Positions 12,895-25,700 of a stretch of DNA of 64,000 nucleotides are shown piece after piece. The notes under the pieces are model-generated. The model saw nothing but the letters and a program-made list of their open reading frames with translations, made no database searches and was not told where the DNA came from. The stretch's first letter is position 1. Every line of letters begins with the position of its first letter. Origin of the DNA: Torreya grandis (taxonomy: Eukaryota > Streptophyta > Pinopsida > Cupressales > Taxaceae). The DNA is taken from assembly GCA_037957365.1 (NCBI GenBank), contig JARHVA010000081.1, positions 2,560,001 to 2,624,000 on the forward strand, read 5' to 3'. The position numbers and the translations under genes are program-made.

Positions 12895-15289
12895 ATTACA
12901 TTTATGTTGAGAGAACTGTGTTATGATTTTATATTGCAAAGATATTTTTACGTTTAGTCTCATTATAAATATTTTGATTTTCTTAGAAGTAATAACTAAC
13001 TTTTGGCACAAATTGACATTAATGAGTGAAATATTAAAAACTACTTTCAATATACTACATTTACATTCATAGGCTCATATATAACAACATTTCTTAGATT
13101 TTTTTCATAAATTACATATTAATATAAATATATAATTTTCAACTAAAACATCACATACCTTTAATGATGCGACATCACAAAGAGATGCATATTTTAAAAA
13201 GATTAGATTTTGTGGGTGAAGTGCATTAACAAGTCAAATCGTAGAAATGATTTAAAAGAAATCAAGTTCATGTTACTTCCATTATCAACTATGAAATGTA
13301 CATGATGTTTATTAATTCACATTTGGGATTAGAAAATTTTCTCTACTTCTTCAAAATTTGAACTAGAGGATGAGATAATGCTTATGGTACCTACCATAAC
13401 ACTAGGTTTACAACTCATGATCTATTTTCCTTTATCAAATGTTGTAAGCGTAGTACCCGAAGTTTTTAGTTGTGTAAGTAGAGCTTTCCTCGCACAACAT
13501 TTTACATCTAAGTGACTGCTAAAATTTTGAACTCCACACCACTTTCCACTTTTGTACTGCCTAATATAATCATTACAAAATGTATAACTTTTCTGCTTAG
13601 TTCTCGACTTAGAATTCTTCTACGGTAACTAGATATGAGACTTTGAATTTTTATTATTAGACATTATGCTTGGATTTTTCTTTAATTTTTTAAGTAAATA
13701 GGGTGGATTCTTTTAGAGAAAAGGTTTAAAGATAATCTGTGTCAGATTAGATGTATGTTATTAGACGTAAATTATATTTCAAAATGATATTTTTTTTTCT
13801 AATTTTTGAACATTGAATTGGAAGACCATAATGTAAAAGTGGTATGTTTATTCTTAAACAAATTAGTTACAGTGTTAATGCAATTGTCAAAAAAAAGTGT
13901 AAATCATCATTATTCCTAACAAAAAAAACATAGCTTTCAACATTTCTATGAAATCATTCAAGTTATTTACAGATTCTTTTAATTCGTTATTTTCATGGGT
14001 AATGCAAGAGTTTTCTCACCATTTCTTTGCAAACATAAAAACTGTCTTAAAGTTATTTTTTTCTTATTAGAAAAATAATTAAATATGTAGTATTAACAAT
14101 TAATATTAAACCAATTATCTAAAATATATGTATCTATTTTACTTTCGAAAATAGGGTTTCAAAAATTTATTTGTACTTTGTATTATATTTCGCCATTAAA
14201 AAGTCGATTTGAAATATACAATTCCAAAAAAATATGAACATAATTGAAAAGTCGGACAAAATGATCGATGATTCTTGCTCTTACATGTATATTGTTGTTC
14301 CAAATCTTCTTGTTACCTCTTTAAATCATTGAAATATATCTAAAGTCGACGTCTTTGAAGTTGATATCTGAGATGAAGAGTCACAAGTTTCGTGTTATAA
14401 GAGAAGTTCTAACGGTACAATACCACCAATTAGGGATATTTATCTTTGTGGAGTTTGCATGTAATCTACACAACGAGTTTCTATGTAATATGTTCATATT
14501 GAATTAACAAAATCTTGATATCTTGCACCGTAGATGTTTCCTTAGCTTTGCTAAGATTTTACTATGCAAATCTAGTGTATTGTCTCTTGCATGTTTTGTA
14601 TTCTGTTATTTATTTGTTGGTGCCAAGTGTCTAGTTTTCTAACATAAATTGGTATGATCACGAACCCCATCTTTATTTTTATGTATAAAGGGTTAAGAAA
14701 CAATACTTTTTTATTTCTAGTAGAGTCATTGGTGCAAAATGAGGTTGCGTTTCTTCATATCGCATGGCAATGCATTGTGCTAGTTGTAGATGTTCTATTT
14801 CATGATGAGTTTGAGCAATGACAAGGTAATGGGGAAGGGCAAAGCCACATAAAACATGCAAATAGGGAAATATTTAAGATGAGCTTAAGGCCAACGATAG
14901 GGTAGTTTAGGTGGGTATCATATACAAGAGAGCCCATAGCATACACCATTCATGGATTCAAGGCAGTGAGTGGATATATATGCCCTGTACTCATTGCAGA
15001 GGGGTCCACAACTTAAAAGGAGTTGACATTTTTGATTGATCATTTTATATTATCAAGGGTAGATGAAGACGTCACGAGTGTTGATTCGATTACGACGAAA
15101 CTCTACATTTTATATGTAACTTGAATCATTACTATAATATCGTTGATGTGGAAACAAAACATTTAAGTTTTTAAATTTATATTTATATATTAATTATAAA
15201 TATAATATATTAAATTGTATAGATAAATATATTATATATCCATATGTATAAATATTATTCAATGGGACCCTCCCTCATACCATGATAAA
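12895..15289. other. Intergenic AT-rich stretch
   Basis: No gene recognised. It includes the start of the second copy of the dispersed repeat (14935-15170). Short open frames here have no domain motif. Confidence 0.45.
14935..15170. repeat. Dispersed repeat, copy 2 of 2
   Basis: Degenerate same-strand match to 1230-1440, keeping the order of the conserved blocks. The two copies lie in different surroundings, which fits a transposed repeat. Confidence 0.6.
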
Positions 15290-15396
15290 ATAATGAGATT
15301 AACAAAAAATCGGGAGGCAGAAGGTGGGTAAGGAGGAGGGGAAGAAAATTTTGCACTCTCGGGGTGTTTTAATGACCCTGCAAAACCCTAATTGTA

Positions 15397-15510
15397 ATGA
15401 AGCGATTTGTGGCGACAGCAGAGAAGATCGTTGAAGGGTTAGCTGAGTCTTCAAAGCCGCAAAACTTAATATCGGAATACGGAGGGGAGGGATCCGCTAA
15501 CAAAAATTGA
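15397..15510 (+). CDS. Candidate first-exon fragment or 37-residue small ORF
   Basis: ATG at 15397 opens a 37-codon frame ending with TGA at 15508. The predicted peptide begins MKRFVATAEKIVEGLAES and has the mixed composition of real coding sequence. The surroundings (15290-15510) are clearly less AT-rich than the flanks. A perfect telo-box AAACCCTAA lies at 15383-15391, only 5 bp before the ATG; in plants this motif is common near the 5' ends of housekeeping and ribosomal-protein genes. No convincing splice donor or downstream exon is seen, so it is more likely a captured or orphaned 5' gene end than a complete gene. I do not recognise the protein. Confidence 0.35.
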   Translation: MKRFVATAEKIVEGLAESSKPQNLISEYGGEGSANKN

Positions 15511-16779
15511 GGCATTTCTTAATATATATGGCTTGATACCTTACTAGCTTAGTGAAAAACTCGAGTATTTTGTGAGACATTCACTCGGCATCTTTCAACT
15601 TTATAGGCCATGAATTTTTTTAATTATGTGATAATAATATCAAGTTCAATATTGTATGCTTTAGTAAATATGAAAATAAGAGTCTTTCAAATAGCTTAAA
15701 TTGTTTTTAGTCATCATACTATGTTGTGCCCTTTGCTAGACACGAGAATAGGAGACATTGAAACAACTTACAAATTGTCTAGTTATAAATTTATTTATAA
15801 GTGGAAGCAATCCACTCTAGTTTCACATATGAACGCTATTGTTAGACTTTTATTTTTTCCATTCTATTATATATTTATAAATTATTATTATTTGATATGC
15901 TCTTTGCTTATAACATTTATTGGGATGAGTAGTCAATTTGCGGCTTACATAAACCCTTCTTTATAATGTTACATTTTTATATGATCTCATTTGATTAGCT
16001 AGGTCAGTTTATAGAGTATCCATAGCTTAAGTAGACAATAAATAGGAGATAGTGATTAGTACTTGATTATTATATTGTGAATTTTATTTTTATTGTAAGG
16101 TTGTAGAGGTCTCTCCCTTGACGTGGCTTATCATTTATTTATATATTCTACTTTATTTCAATCATATTGTGATAGATTTCTTTTATCCTACACTATTAGT
16201 AAGGTAATTTTATTACAAGTGGTATTAAAGTGTTGATTTATGTCATCGAGTGGGCAAAACCCATATTTTAGAGAACATATTGTATCTTTCAATCTGTAGT
16301 GAATTTATCTACCATTATTTTACTGGAGTTGGAAGATCATTCAAAGACATCTAAAGAAAATAAGTTTTGGAGACCATTTTTAAGTGAGTTATTACCAATC
16401 TAATATATTTTAATAAATTCATTTTATAGATTGCATTTTGAGATATTTTTCTTATTTTTCTAAATTTTCAAAAAGCTTGCAAAAATATAATATAAATTAT
16501 TATCTGTAAATTTTAATTTGAAAATGGCATCATTATAAAAATGTTTAATCAAAATTAGTTCATTGGTGACAATCAAATAAAATTGTCAAACCTTGTTATG
16601 ACACGACCACTCATAAAACTACTCGCAACAAAATAAAAATAAAACAAAAATGAGAAATAAAAATAAAAAAATAAATCCACTCATAACATAAACCGCCCCT
16701 GATTAATTTTTTTTTTTTTTAAAATTACTAAGTACCATATGTTTTTAGCATTGAAAAGCATCCAAATTACCGTTATTAA
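15511..16779. other. Intergenic AT-rich stretch
   Basis: No gene recognised; one 81-codon plus-strand frame at 15721-15966 is hydrophobic and AT-driven and is not supported as a gene. Confidence 0.4.
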
Positions 16780-17285
16780 ATAAATGATAATAAAATACAT
16801 CGACAGTTGTAACCATCCATTTTTGATGACCAGAGGATTTCATTTTATTATAAATTATAATAAAAAAAGAGTACGAGTTTTTATAAATTATATTGGTTTA
16901 TATTTTATTTCGAGAAAATAATTTATAAATACTTCTTTATAATTAAAAGTTATATAATAAAAAAATATATATTAATAGAAACATGCTTTTCTTTTAAAAT
17001 TGTGTAGATTTGTAATATGTTTCGAGAATTTTTTATTTTTAGAGTTGTTAATCTTTATAAGTAGGAAGTTATTTTTTTGGAGTTCGATCATAATAGCTTT
17101 TACCATTGATTCATATTCGACTCTACAAAATGTCATTATTTTATTTGCCTCCTTTAGCGATGGTGCTCTAGTTCATTATTGTATTTTTCATGCAAGAAAA
17201 TCCTCCTATATTCGAGTTGCAACTCACTACCAATCCACAAGAATCTAATGACCTCGAAGCTCTCAATTCGTTTAAGGACAAAACA
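16780..17285 (+). pseudogene. LRR receptor-kinase 5' region, truncated copy 1
   Basis: About 500 bp match 20640-21145 in the same orientation, covering upstream DNA and the first coding part. The translation of the end reads ELQLTTNPQESNDLEALNSF, the start of an LRR N-terminal capping domain (LRRNT_2, typically DLEALLSFK...). Similarity stops at about 17283, just after the codons for FKDK; no LRRs follow. It is a truncated duplicate. DNA upstream of the coding part is conserved about as well as the coding part, so this is a DNA-level duplication and not a retrocopy. Confidence 0.7.
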
Positions 17286-17789
17286 TAAAATATTAATGAT
17301 GTTTTTTTTTAAGGAATAGAACATAGAAACCACAATCATGATTTTTTTGGGATCTATTTACCCTCTTTTTTTTTTTAACAAAAAATAAAAAACATCATCA
17401 AACTCTCCACACTTGTCTAGGCGAGTACAAAATGTTCAAAAAAGAAAAAGGAATTTTTTTCCCACCAAAAATAAATATAAAAGTGATTACTTTTTCCATA
17501 CATTTAGATTTATATTTCCACCATTTAACGACTTTTCTTAAATCTTTCAATATTCAAAATATATTTATAAACATTGTTTGACATATTTTTTCCACTAATA
17601 TTTGAATAAATAAATTATTTCTTATTATTTATTCTTTTCAATGAAATAAAGTTTATTATTAATATAAATATATTAACAAAGAAGATTTTCATAAGAAAAT
17701 GATTGTAGAGAATACGTCATAATGCCACACTAAGTTACGCTTAAGACATATGAGGCAAAAGGCAAAAGACTAACAAATAAATTAGGTTT

Positions 17790-20290
17790 GACCTAAAAGA
17801 AGGTATATTATACAAAAAAAAGATACTTAAGTAGTAGTAAAAAGGAAACCAATAGAAGAAGGGTCGTAATCAAAAAGTTTACCTCATCCAAAGCCTGGAA
17901 TATCTTTCCCTTTAGCAATAGGGCCCCAACCAAATCCAGAAACATTTTGGTCACCATCTTCTTATTCTACATTATCTTGCATAGAGTGCTAGGGTGAGAT
18001 AGCCAAAGAGAGTTGAGGGAAGCCTTTGTTTGGATGGGGTTGAATCCAGTCTATGACCTCCTAGGAGGAAAGCTCCACCTATATTATTCCATGAGAGGTG
18101 GAGAGCCCCACCCCTAGGCCTATTGAGAATAAGGGGACGGAGATCCCCAACCTCCACATTGAGTTGAGGGGGAGAGCGGCACCTTTGTGGAGAACCAGTA
18201 GCATGATATCATTTGTGAGAGTGACTGTGCCAAGAACCACCATGGGGAGGTCCATTACCTCCCTGTGAAGGAGTGTTTCGAAATGGGGAGGGAAGCAGAC
18301 ATAGTATAGTGCATGGGGCATCCCCCTAGTGGAGGAATAGTTGTTCGAGGTAATCTAATTCCATAACCACCTTATCGGTTTGCACTTGAATCTACAGAAG
18401 CACATTAAACACAATCATAACTTCATTATAAGTAAAAAACTAAATGTTTGCATAATTATTAGAAAATAAAGCTGAATTTTGTTATTTTCATATCCAGAAT
18501 AGAATCTATATTTTGAAAGCATGCTAGACTTGGGTGAATTACATTTTTAGTTGCGGGTTATCTCTCAACAAAGTATGAAACCAACTGAAGGGGATAAGCA
18601 ATATGGTTTAAATAAATCATTTATCCATGCCCAAGCACATTAGGCCTACAGGTAGAATAAAAAATGCTTCATGATGATCTCCAAGTGCCCAAAGAAGGGG
18701 AATCAAAGTTGAGCCACCCCTAGTTGAACAAGCCTTCTGCCTATAGGAAGTCTTTGGTGGAGAAGGCACCAATTAAAGTGAGCTAACTTCAGCTCCACAC
18801 ACGCTGAACACACAGTTTAGAAGCGTCTCCCCCAAGTAGCAAGGGAGGAATGTATGCTCCAATGACCATTGATCTTGTCTACCATAAGTAGATGGGAAGA
18901 AATCCATTTGTACACTTTCCAAGCAGTGTATTTATAGAAAGGTGTATCCACTTACCACTTCTAGTCTTTCCACCAAGGATGGGAGGAATTGACTATGATT
19001 TTGTGTAGGAGATCCATAGGAACAACCACCACAATATTCTCAAATGACTCTTTGTCAACAAAGGAAAGCTTGTACTTCACCTTGAATTAATCCCAAGGGA
19101 GCCAAAAAATGAGTTTTTTTGTATAATAAATCCTGCAATGTAGGAATTCCCTTATGAAATAATTAAAGAACATATATCCACATAACTTCATCGAAGGGAA
19201 CCGCTTGCATATTAATAATTGGGGACCACCATACAGAATTTTGAATGATATAGATGTCATCTCAAAAACCAGATCCATTCCATAACAGCCAAGGTTTGAA
19301 TTTCTCTCAGGCTTTCCATAAACTGTTGATAACAAAAGGCCCCACAATTTTAATTGAAGCAACAAGATTGAGGAGATTGGCAAAACCCAAACCTTTCCAA
19401 GTTGCATGCTTGTAAGGGGAGCCCTAGGTGATGTAGTTATGAATGAGCACCTTCTAGGTTTCATTGCCATCAATGGTACAAACAATCCATTTCACACACA
19501 GTGTTAAACCTTGTTGGGAAACATCGATAAGGCCCATACCACCCACCTCTTGAGGGAGACAATAATAATCCCAAGCCACTCAATGAAATCCTTTACTAGT
19601 GGAGGTGTTAGCCCAAATATAATCACGAAGAGGCTTTTCAATTTTGCAAATATACTTTTTAGAAAGCACCCAATAGGAAGAATAGTACACATGGGTGGTT
19701 GTGAGTACTTTGGAACAAATTTGGAATTTTCCAGCCATCGAAAGGGGCTTGGTTATCTGATAAAGCAATATTTTTTCCACCTCATCCCCCATATATTGCC
19801 AAATCTTGGAGGGCAAGGCCAGGAAGGCGAAGGGCATCCACATGAATTTAAAGATCTCATCGTGTTGAAACAACTTTCAATTAAAAGGTTCCATCCAAGG
19901 AGGTAGGGGAAGGAAGGATTGTTTGTAGCACTAGGTTTTTTTCCATTATATGCAAGAACCAAAAGAGAGACAAAAACTCTCAAAACAAAGCATGTCATTA
20001 ACAACATTATCCTCATCCATAATAATAATGAGGAAGGAATCATCCGTAAAGTGCCCATTGAGAAGTTGCAAGGATTCTTCAATAGACATGGAGATTCCAC
20101 GTACAATGCCTTGAGATTGGACATTGGCAAGGAGATAGCCAAACCCCTTAGCAACGAGCACATAGAGAGCTGGGGCCAGGGGCAACCTTGCCTAATTGAT
20201 TTGAAAAGACCAAATGGTTATGAGCTAACTCCATTAATGGAGAGGAAAACAAAAGCATCAACAAAGAGCATGTAGATTGATTGCAAGAAG
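17790..20290 (-). mobile_element. 5'-truncated LINE (non-LTR retrotransposon)
   Basis: A minus-strand LINE relic lies between the first two LRR-kinase copies. Coding evidence runs from about 20290 to 18560. The 5' end is cut off inside the reverse transcriptase, as is usual for LINEs. The region 18560-17790 is assigned as 3' untranslated sequence by position only; no clear poly-A tail or target-site duplication was found, so the left boundary is approximate. Confidence 0.6.
18560..20290 (-). pseudogene. LINE ORF2 fragment: RT thumb and zf-RVT
   Basis: In order along the minus strand: a PLAPALYVLVAKGFGYLL segment (family: GCPLAP.L), then LLNGHFTDDSFLII at about 20060, which is the RT catalytic FADD box with Ala replaced by Thr. 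Next come KPLSMAGKFQICSKVL, CKIEKPLRDYIWANTS, and a LPQEVGGMGLIDVSQQGL segment (GGLG motif) near 19510. The zinc-binding segment follows near 18800-18620, with WCLLHQRLPIGRRLVQLGV and a Trp-rich end. Several frameshifts and stops separate these blocks. It cannot encode an active enzyme. The zf-RVT segment differs from that of the LINE at 8-9 kb, so the two belong to different subfamilies. Confidence 0.75.
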
Positions 20291-20639
20291 GTGGGACCAA
20301 AACAAAAGGCTTATAACGTAACCAAGATAAATATACATTATATGCAATCATAAACTTTTTCAAAAAAAATCTATATCTTTATGAATTACTTATTTCTTAT
20401 CAATTTAACAATAATCATTGTTGTTCTCTTTAATGCATTAAAAATATTCATTATTAGTTTAATTTCACTGGAGTTTGAAAAATGAAAGACTACAATTGGT
20501 CATCATAAAAAATGTTATAAACACAAAATAAAACAACTTAAAACAATTAAAACCACTTCCTACTAAAATAAAAAAATAATTAAAGTCATAATAAAATTAA
20601 AACCATTCTTTATTAAAAAAATTAAAAAAACATCGAAAT

Positions 20640-21621
20640 TACTTGTTATTAATTAAATAATAATAATATACATCGATAATTTGACTAGAGGATTTTATTT
20701 TATTATAAATTATAAAAACCCAACAAAAAAGTGTAGGACTTTTTATAAATTATGTTAGTTTATATTCTATTCCAAGAAAATAATTTGCAAATACTTCTTT
20801 AAAGTTAAAAGTTTTCTAATAAGACAAATATCTATTAATAGAAGCATGCTTTTCTTTTAAAATTATGTATATTTTTTAATTTGTTTAGAGAATTTTTTAT
20901 TTTTAGAGTTGTTCATCTCTACAAGTAGAAGTTTTCTTTGTGAGTTCGATCATAATAATTTTTGCCATTGATTCAGATTCCACTCTACAGATTGTCATTA
21001 TTCTATTTGTCTGGTTTAGCGATGGTGCTCTAGTTCATTCTTGCATTCTTCATGCAAGAAAAAGCTCTTATGTTTGAGTTGCAACCCACTACCAATCCAC
21101 AAGAATCTAGTGACCTCGAAGCTCTGAATTCGTTTAAGGAAAATATAAGTCAAGATTTGCTCAACTCTCTGCAAGACTAGAACACTATTACCATTTACTG
21201 TAATTGGTCAGGGGTAGCCTGCGATTCATTTAGCAACATTGTTTCCATCACTTTGGTTGAAAATCAACTGGTGAGTGTCATCTCTCCTTTTCTTGGGAAT
21301 ATATCAAATTTGATATTTCTAGATTTAAGATCTAATCATTTGTACAACTATATCTCCATGGAGATCGCTACGTGTTCAAAACTTATCAAGTTGGAGCTCT
21401 CTAACAATGTTCTCATATGTACAATCCCAACAAAATTAGGCAACCTTAAGAGGTTAAAATTTCTGGATCTTTCTTATAACATCCTTTCTAGAAGCGTTGC
21501 GTTTGAGCTCAAAAAGTTGATAGATTTGGAAAATATCAAACTTTTTGATAATCTGGATCTTACATGGCCTCTTCCTGAAGTCGATAGTTTGTCACATTTC
21601 TATTCCTCCTGCTTGGAGTGA
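20640..21621 (+). pseudogene. LRR receptor-like kinase gene, 5' part, broken
   Basis: ATG at 21070 opens a frame with an LRRNT_2 cap (residues about 11-37, SSDLEALNSFKENISQDLL) that is closed by TAG at 21178, where the family has a conserved Trp (L..W). Reading on in frame gives CNWSGVACDSF at about 21208-21240, the Cys pair of the cap, then about four leucine-rich repeats of the LxxLxxLDLSxNxLxxxIPxxLGNL type to 21621. The DNA then loses similarity to LRRs; no transmembrane or kinase domain follows. The family comprises plasma-membrane receptors with extracellular LRRs (FLS2/EFR-like class). A convincing signal peptide was not found before the ATG. The upstream 430 bp are shared with copy 1 at 16.8-17.3 kb. 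It is a truncated pseudogene with a premature stop. Confidence 0.75.
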
Positions 21622-22429
21622 AACCGAAACAAGTTTGATTTTCTCCATGGAACAACATTGGCTACTTTTATTGTTTTCATATTTTATATATTGTCTTGGT
21701 TTCAAAGGTGATCGCCTCTCGCACAAGGGTCGCCATCAAAGAAATTTGTAATCCAATGTAAGATTGGACGGATGATTTTAGGTGGGGGAAAATTTGTAAT
21801 AAATAGTGCTCTTGAATGTGATTAAGTGATTGATCTGAAAATTAATCATTAGATGTCATAATATATTGGAAATGGATAGATAGGATCATTTCCATGTTAA
21901 TAAAATATATTTTTATAAAATTTTAATAAAAATTATATAATTGGGTTTTTTTAACACTTTTTTTAAGAAAAATAATTGTACTCAAAATGACTTACTTAAA
22001 AATAAAAGTATTCTATGATTACATCTCATTTAATAGTTTTTTATCACTCGTTCTCACTATAATATTTTTTATCTTAGAACTAAATTGAAAAGCAAAGTGG
22101 ATTCTCTTAAACCAAAGAGGAGGGTATTTAGTAATTGATAAGATATTTTTTTTAATTTTATTTTATTTTTCATAATTTACTAATAGGATTTGAATTAAGT
22201 TATGAAGATGTCTAATTTTAATATAATATATTTTTTAATTGTATATTTTTATTATTTATATATATATAAAACACATATATAAACTTTATTTATAACATCT
22301 TTTAATTAGTTATTAAATTAATTAATTAATTTTTATTTATATTTTACATAGACTATTCTTATATTAGATTTATATAATATGTTTTTTAATTTCATAGATT
22401 ATTTTTGGTTTCTTGTGGACACTAATATC

Positions 22430-22700
22430 TAAATTAAATTAAATTAATCATTGTTTTCCTTTTAATGTATTAAAAAAAATCAATAGTTATCTTAATTTCA
22501 CTCGAGTTAATAAAACGAAATTAAAATCATTTCTAATTAAAAATATTATAAACAAAAAATAGATACATATATTTTTGTTGAGGATTTCATTTTATTAAAA
22601 AATTTATATTAAAAAAATAGAATAAATAATATTCTTTTAATTATAGAGAAGAATCCACAAATTATTTTAAGAAAAGAGAATATAAAGCGACATAATTTAT
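22430..22700 (+). repeat. Possible third copy of the LRR-kinase upstream region
   Basis: Weak, AT-rich similarity to the DNA upstream of the 20.6-kb LRR pseudogene. Shared landmarks are AATCATTGTT, CTTTTAATG.ATTAAAAA, TTAATTTCACT, and GATTTCATTTTATTA followed by AAATTTATA-like runs. No LRR coding part follows. The low complexity of the region makes this tentative. Confidence 0.35.
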
Positions 22701-25700
22701 AAGAACGTGGTACATTGTTATATATATTTTTTGTATGCCTTGCATCTCTTTTGTTTCTTAGAACTAAGGTCGAAACTCTCTCTACATGTACAACCTTAAG
22801 CATGATTAGTTTACATTTGAGTATTGCTCATCACTTGAGATTGAATATTTTACTCCTCATCTTATTTTTGCCTACTTGGAGTAGATTTTCCCAATTAGTT
22901 TTATGCATATGCCTAAAGTCCAATGTGTTTTATCAATGGACAAGTTTGTGTTTGAATCCATATCCCTAGTTTGAGTCAAAGTGTTTTAAATTATTAGATT
23001 AATTTCCTTGCAAGTTTTAGTTCAACTAAATTTATTTTCAAGTGAGGCGCTAGGTATTTTTTAGGGGGAAAGTTTGAGGGGGTGAAAAAAAGGAGAAGAA
23101 TATATTCTACCAATTACTCAAGTTTCTCATATGTATTTTTATTTTGTAGGAATATATTTTACCATTTGTAAATATATTAATGGACAAAATTTATGTAAAC
23201 TTAAATTATATATAATAAAATAATAATTTCAAATATTGTCTCCAATAAATTAGATATAGACACCCATAATTTTATTTCATGAAACCACTTTTGCTACATA
23301 TGCTCTCATATTCACAGTGCACTACCCCTTTTAAGAGCCCCCTCCCATGGGACCACTTCAAAGAATGAATCTTGTTCTATGTTTGCAGGAATCGTGGTCG
23401 ATTGCTACCCACCCATTAACATCAGCTTATCTTTATGTGCAAGACAACCCATGCATCAGAGGTTATTCTTCTACCGAGAGAGGTGGTTTGGCTTTATCAG
23501 GATTGAACTCTCGATTTGCTTCTTACCTTATGAGACAACATAATGATATAACTTCAACAATGAAAATCCATTTAGCAACGCAATGTCCATAATGGCTTTT
23601 ATTGGGTTGTTTACATATGGGGACCTGGGTCTGGTTAAAATGTCTGATTGGTTTCTTTTGTTAGTATTTTATTAGAAAACAAAGGTTTATTTCTCAGTTT
23701 TTCACGATAAAAGTAGATCTGGCCAAAAATGATAAGGTCTTCCGCCTTTACAAATCGATTTTAATTTCTGACAGTTCTGCCATTACAGAGGCAGATTTAT
23801 TGGGTAAGGATGTCTCTCCTTACTGACTTGATCAAGTCGGATTTGAACAAATTCCTTAAGAAGATTATCCTGAGCACATATGGGGGGTTTATTTGATCTT
23901 TTTTTGCCGCTCTTTATTGATTTGGGTTTAGTTATGGAGTTTATGGGTGTTGCCTGAATTCCCTTGTTGTTTGTGGGTTTCGATATTATGAACAGATTAT
24001 GATGTTTCGTATAGACACGGAGGATCTGACATGGATATCCACAGCAAAGGTAGGGTGACTTATTTCAATGGCCAATGTTTAATATTGCAGAGATTTGTGC
24101 AAATTATGTGTTGTTTTAATTCATTGTAAACTGCACAAAACTTTTTGGTTGGGGGCGGAGAGGGCAGTGGGCGTATTGGCCGGTGAAACACCCTTATCAC
24201 GATTAGCAAGTTGATTTGCTTTCTCATAATTAGAAAGGTGATTTTTGCTCTTTTAATTGAGGCAACATGCAAGGACGGGTAGAAGTAAGAGTGGTTTTAG
24301 CTTATTGTGTCTATGCTATCAAATCATTGGGTTTAAATAGGGTAGAGTTGGTGTTACATATGGGTCTCATGTTGGGGCTAGTGTGTTTATAATTTTGGGT
24401 AAAGGGGTTTTATACATTATTATATGTTTAAAAATTGTTTATCAAATATTTGCGTTTTAAAAATAGGAGCAGCTATTATTTAGAAAGAAGTTTTTGAGAG
24501 GTGGCAAGTAATGGGGGCTCAAGATTTGCATTGTTTCGCCTATTTTTTTTGGTTGCCAATTATCATGTGTATCCAATCAATTTTTATTTTTATTTTTCAA
24601 ACAAAGTTTTGTAGTATGCTCCTAATTTCTTTCAGCAACGTGTATTGCACAAAATTTAAAAGAGCATGAAACTGTTAATAAAGAAAAAGACTCCATAATT
24701 TTTCAGCGCTACCCCTTTAAAAATAATTAGCTAGGCCCCACCAAACTGCCATGGTTTGAGTCATTAAAGTTTGAATTAAGAAATTAGTAATTATTACATG
24801 GATTAGTGGTGCAACAAGTGAGGAAAGACACTTCATGGGCTGCCTACTAGTGTCTTGAAAGCATTCTTTCTTTATGTCAATGCCTATATTAGATTTGTTT
24901 TAGAGTGAATTGATGGTGTAACAAAGTGGGGGAAGGCCCTTCATGAGTTGTATGCCAGTGCCTTGAATGTATCCTTTTTAGAGGGCCAGTGGCTTGTATT
25001 AGATTTGCTGTAGAGCAAACTTTTATCTAAGGGAATCCAAAGTCACAAGTGAGCTAAGCTTTCAATGTTGAGAAATGCAACATGGACTCTATCAAATTAT
25101 TGCCAAGGTAAATGACAAATGAGCAAGTAAATCCATCTGGGCTATGTCTTATCTCTCTGATGGGACAAATGATAAAGTTCAAGATGCGATGAGCATTTCC
25201 ATGTCTCTAAGGCTTCATGACAGAGTAATTTGTCTGGTTTAAACACTCTAATTTATTTGGTCTCGTGGGGACCCAGAAACTCTGAAACAGTGAGCATTTT
25301 GAGGTAGGTATCTCCCATCACCTTTCATAATATGAAACCCAGAATTGCTTTCTTGTTGCTCTTCTTCTTTTGTTGCTAAAGGGAATAACAATCTCACCAG
25401 CTTCATTCTGAAAGTGTTGGGTGTATAGTCTTTAGTATTGTCGATTATTTGTTAAAAATGGCATGCAGTCTCTCCTGCCATCCATCAACAAGACCAGGTG
25501 AATTGAAACGTTCTATTGACTTATTACTGGGCTAGATAGTATCCCAAACCTTTGCCTACCTCTCCAATTGGTGCCCATATGTTCTCTTGGGGTAGTTAAC
25601 ATAACAAAGTCTTCATTTACCTCTGGAAGACATCGTAAAAGGTAACTCTTCTCTTCTTTGAAGAGCTGGAAGTTTTCGTGCCTAAAGCATGTCATCTACT

